From: CALTSX01 sp051647685
Lineage (GTDB): Bacteria; Chlamydiota; Chlamydiia; Chlamydiales; CALTSX01
NCBI GenBank assembly: GCA_051647685.1
Contig: JBOFEG010000017.1
Coordinates: 1 to 6,951, forward strand
Direction: 5' to 3'
Length of the DNA stretch: 6,951 bases
Positions 6,246 to 6,951 of this stretch are shown here, one piece after another. Every line of letters starts with the position of its first letter. Position 1 is the first letter of the stretch. Both the position numbers and the translations under genes were made by a program. The notes under the pieces were generated by a model. That model did no database searches. It saw nothing but the letters and a program-made list of their open reading frames with translations, and had not been told where the DNA came from.

Positions 6246-6690
6246 AAAAAGGAATTTCATCTTCAATGAAAGTATCTGGAGTTGAAGTATCTGTTCCATG
6301 AGCAGAAGCTTCCACTTTTATTTCCGTTTGTGCTGCAGTAGCAGAGCCTTGCGTCTCTGTTGTTTGACGATCTCCTTTTCCAAATGGGCTGAAAGATAGG
6401 TTGACGGCAACAATATTTAAAGATACTTGGTTAGTTCCATCTCTTGTTGTGAATATTTCTGGTTTTTGTAGTTCTCCCATGACGATGACAGCACTCCCTT
6501 TTTTTAAGTAAGAGATGAACTTATCTAGTGTTTCGCCCCAAATTGTAACGCGCCACCAGATAGTTTCTGTATTCCCCCCCCGTCTAGAGTTAGATGCGAG
6601 ACGAAAAGAGGTTACTTTTTGGCCAGAAGCAGTAAATCTAGTTTCTGGATCGGATCCTAAGTGACCGGCAACTACAATGTGATTGTTCAT
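6244..6690 (-). CDS. ssb: Single-stranded DNA-binding protein
   Basis: SSB coats single-stranded DNA in replication, recombination and repair and recruits partner proteins. The 148-residue length is typical of chlamydial and other short bacterial SSBs. The OB-fold covers residues 1 to about 106: VAGHLGSDPETRFTASGQKV, then IWWRVTIWGE with the DNA-stacking Trp residues, then YLKKGSAVIVMGEL. Residues about 107-138 form a flexible Gln/Thr/Ala-rich linker. The protein ends in EDEIPF, the acidic tip by which SSBs bind partners such as RecO, RecQ and PriA. The ATG at 6690 has GAGGG four bases upstream (complement of 6695-6699). ssb is the first gene of the leftward cluster, with pepA 11 bases downstream. 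A G8 run (complement of 6574-6581) lies in the codons for Arg-Gly-Gly in the OB-fold, unusual in so AT-rich a gene. Confidence 0.96.
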   Translation of the reverse strand: MNNHIVVAGHLGSDPETRFTASGQKVTSFRLASNSRRGGNTETIWWRVTIWGETLDKFISYLKKGSAVIVMGELQKPEIFTTRDGTNQVSLNIVAVNLSFSPFGKGDRQTTETQGSATAAQTEIKVEASAHGTDTSTPDTFIEDEIPF

Positions 6691-6721
6691 AATTCCCTCA
6701 AAGTTAATGATAAAAATTTAC

Positions 6722-6753
6722 TCAACGATAAGACCAATCGTTGAAAACATCAA
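6722..6753 (-). promoter_or_regulatory. Inverted repeat and possible promoter in the ssb leader
   Basis: TCAACGAT (6722-6729) and ATCGTTGA (6737-6744) form a perfect 8-bp inverted repeat with a 7-base loop, 32 bases before the ssb start codon. On the minus strand a weak promoter fit, TTGATG (complement of 6748-6753), 17 bases, TATCGT (complement of 6725-6730), overlaps it. If that promoter is real, the repeat would sit on its -10 box like an operator. If transcription starts further upstream, the repeat could form an AT-rich hairpin followed by a TTTTT run nine bases before the ribosome binding site. Neither reading is established. Confidence 0.35.
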
Positions 6754-6770
6754 GTAAAAGATCATCTTAC

Positions 6771-6786
6771 TAAATACATGTATTTA
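6771..6786. repeat. Perfect 16-bp palindrome upstream of ssb
   Basis: TAAATACATGTATTTA equals its own reverse complement and lies 81 bases before the ssb start codon. Its length and the central ACATGT in otherwise A/T sequence make it a candidate operator for a dimeric regulator. Chance is a real alternative in DNA this AT-rich. Confidence 0.4.
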
Positions 6787-6951
6787 ATATCTCAATATAA
6801 TATATTTTATTAAGTAATCTATATTTTTATAAAACAAATTATTTAAATTAAATTTACTATTAATAAAAATTATTAATAATTGAAATTGATTTGAGTAAAT
6901 AAACGTTATTAGTAATTACTAAAATTGAAATATGTAATTTTTAATTTTTGT

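Larger units (their letters stand above)
6691..6951. other. Very AT-rich intergenic region upstream of ssb
   Basis: No reading frame or RNA gene is visible here. The sequence becomes almost pure A/T beyond about 6771. It holds a perfect 16-bp palindrome TAAATACATGTATTTA (6771-6786) and a perfect 14-bp palindrome AATTATTAATAATT (6868-6881). It should contain the promoter of the ssb cluster and perhaps one for a gene beyond the window edge, but so many AT-rich hexamers fit that I cannot choose one. Confidence 0.6.

Noticed and set aside
6710..6744. Intrinsic terminator upstream of ssb on the minus strand
   Set aside because: The 8-bp stem has only three G-C pairs and the T-run starts several bases after it, so termination would be weak; kept only as a possible regulatory repeat.
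6787..6951. Replication origin or attachment site in the AT-rich region
   Set aside because: There are no DnaA boxes, iterons, tRNA fragment or long direct repeats; only simple A/T-rich sequence with a short palindrome.
1..6951. CRISPR array or tRNA genes
   Set aside because: I found no regularly spaced repeats and no cloverleaf-like sequence with a TTCGA-type T loop and matching acceptor stem.

Overview
The window looks like chromosomal DNA from an AT-rich, host-associated Gram-negative bacterium. An ssb-pepA pair in this order, the A/T-dominated codon use and a decayed accessory block next to housekeeping genes fit a member of the Chlamydiota outside Chlamydiaceae. ssb and pepA are also neighbours in Chlamydia. 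This placement is an inference from gene order and protein style, not a database result.

Left part (1-2178, plus strand). The window opens inside an IS200/IS605-type insertion sequence. The last 47 codons of its TnpA, with the catalytic Tyr and the Gln four residues later, are readable at 3-146, followed by the right-end hairpin (157-176). Directly downstream are three unrecognised, Lys/Glu-rich reading frames (to 1209, 1193-1633 and 1615-2178). They overlap by 17-19 bases, lack Shine-Dalgarno sites at the second and third starts, and change frame next to a T6 and an A7 run. They may be one large gene of about 690 codons that lost its 5' end near the insertion sequence and then acquired two compensating frameshifts, or three overlapping genes.

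Middle (2179-2310, minus strand). A complete small bacterial signal recognition particle RNA (4.5S RNA, ffs) lies at about 2179-2273. It has the diagnostic domain IV core, a long end-closing stem and a good sigma70-type promoter. Its 3' end touches the stop codon of the converging plus-strand frame.

Right part (2320-6690, minus strand). Reading leftwards: ssb, pepA (leucyl aminopeptidase), an RluA-family pseudouridine synthase with an S4 domain, a Cys-rich unknown protein of 162 residues, and a family 9 heptosyltransferase resembling WaaC. Spacing is 11 bases, a 17-base overlap, 0 bases and 42 bases, so this is probably one operon. The functions (DNA binding, peptide turnover, RNA modification, LPS core synthesis) do not form a single pathway.

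Upstream of ssb (6691-6951) is a very AT-rich region with no gene. It holds two perfect palindromes and an 8-bp inverted repeat close to ssb that may take part in regulation.

I found no convincing new multi-gene system. The best second looks are the broken plus-strand gene beside the insertion sequence, the ffs gene and its convergent neighbour, the twin-CX3C protein, and the poly-G tracts in ssb and the pseudouridine synthase gene.
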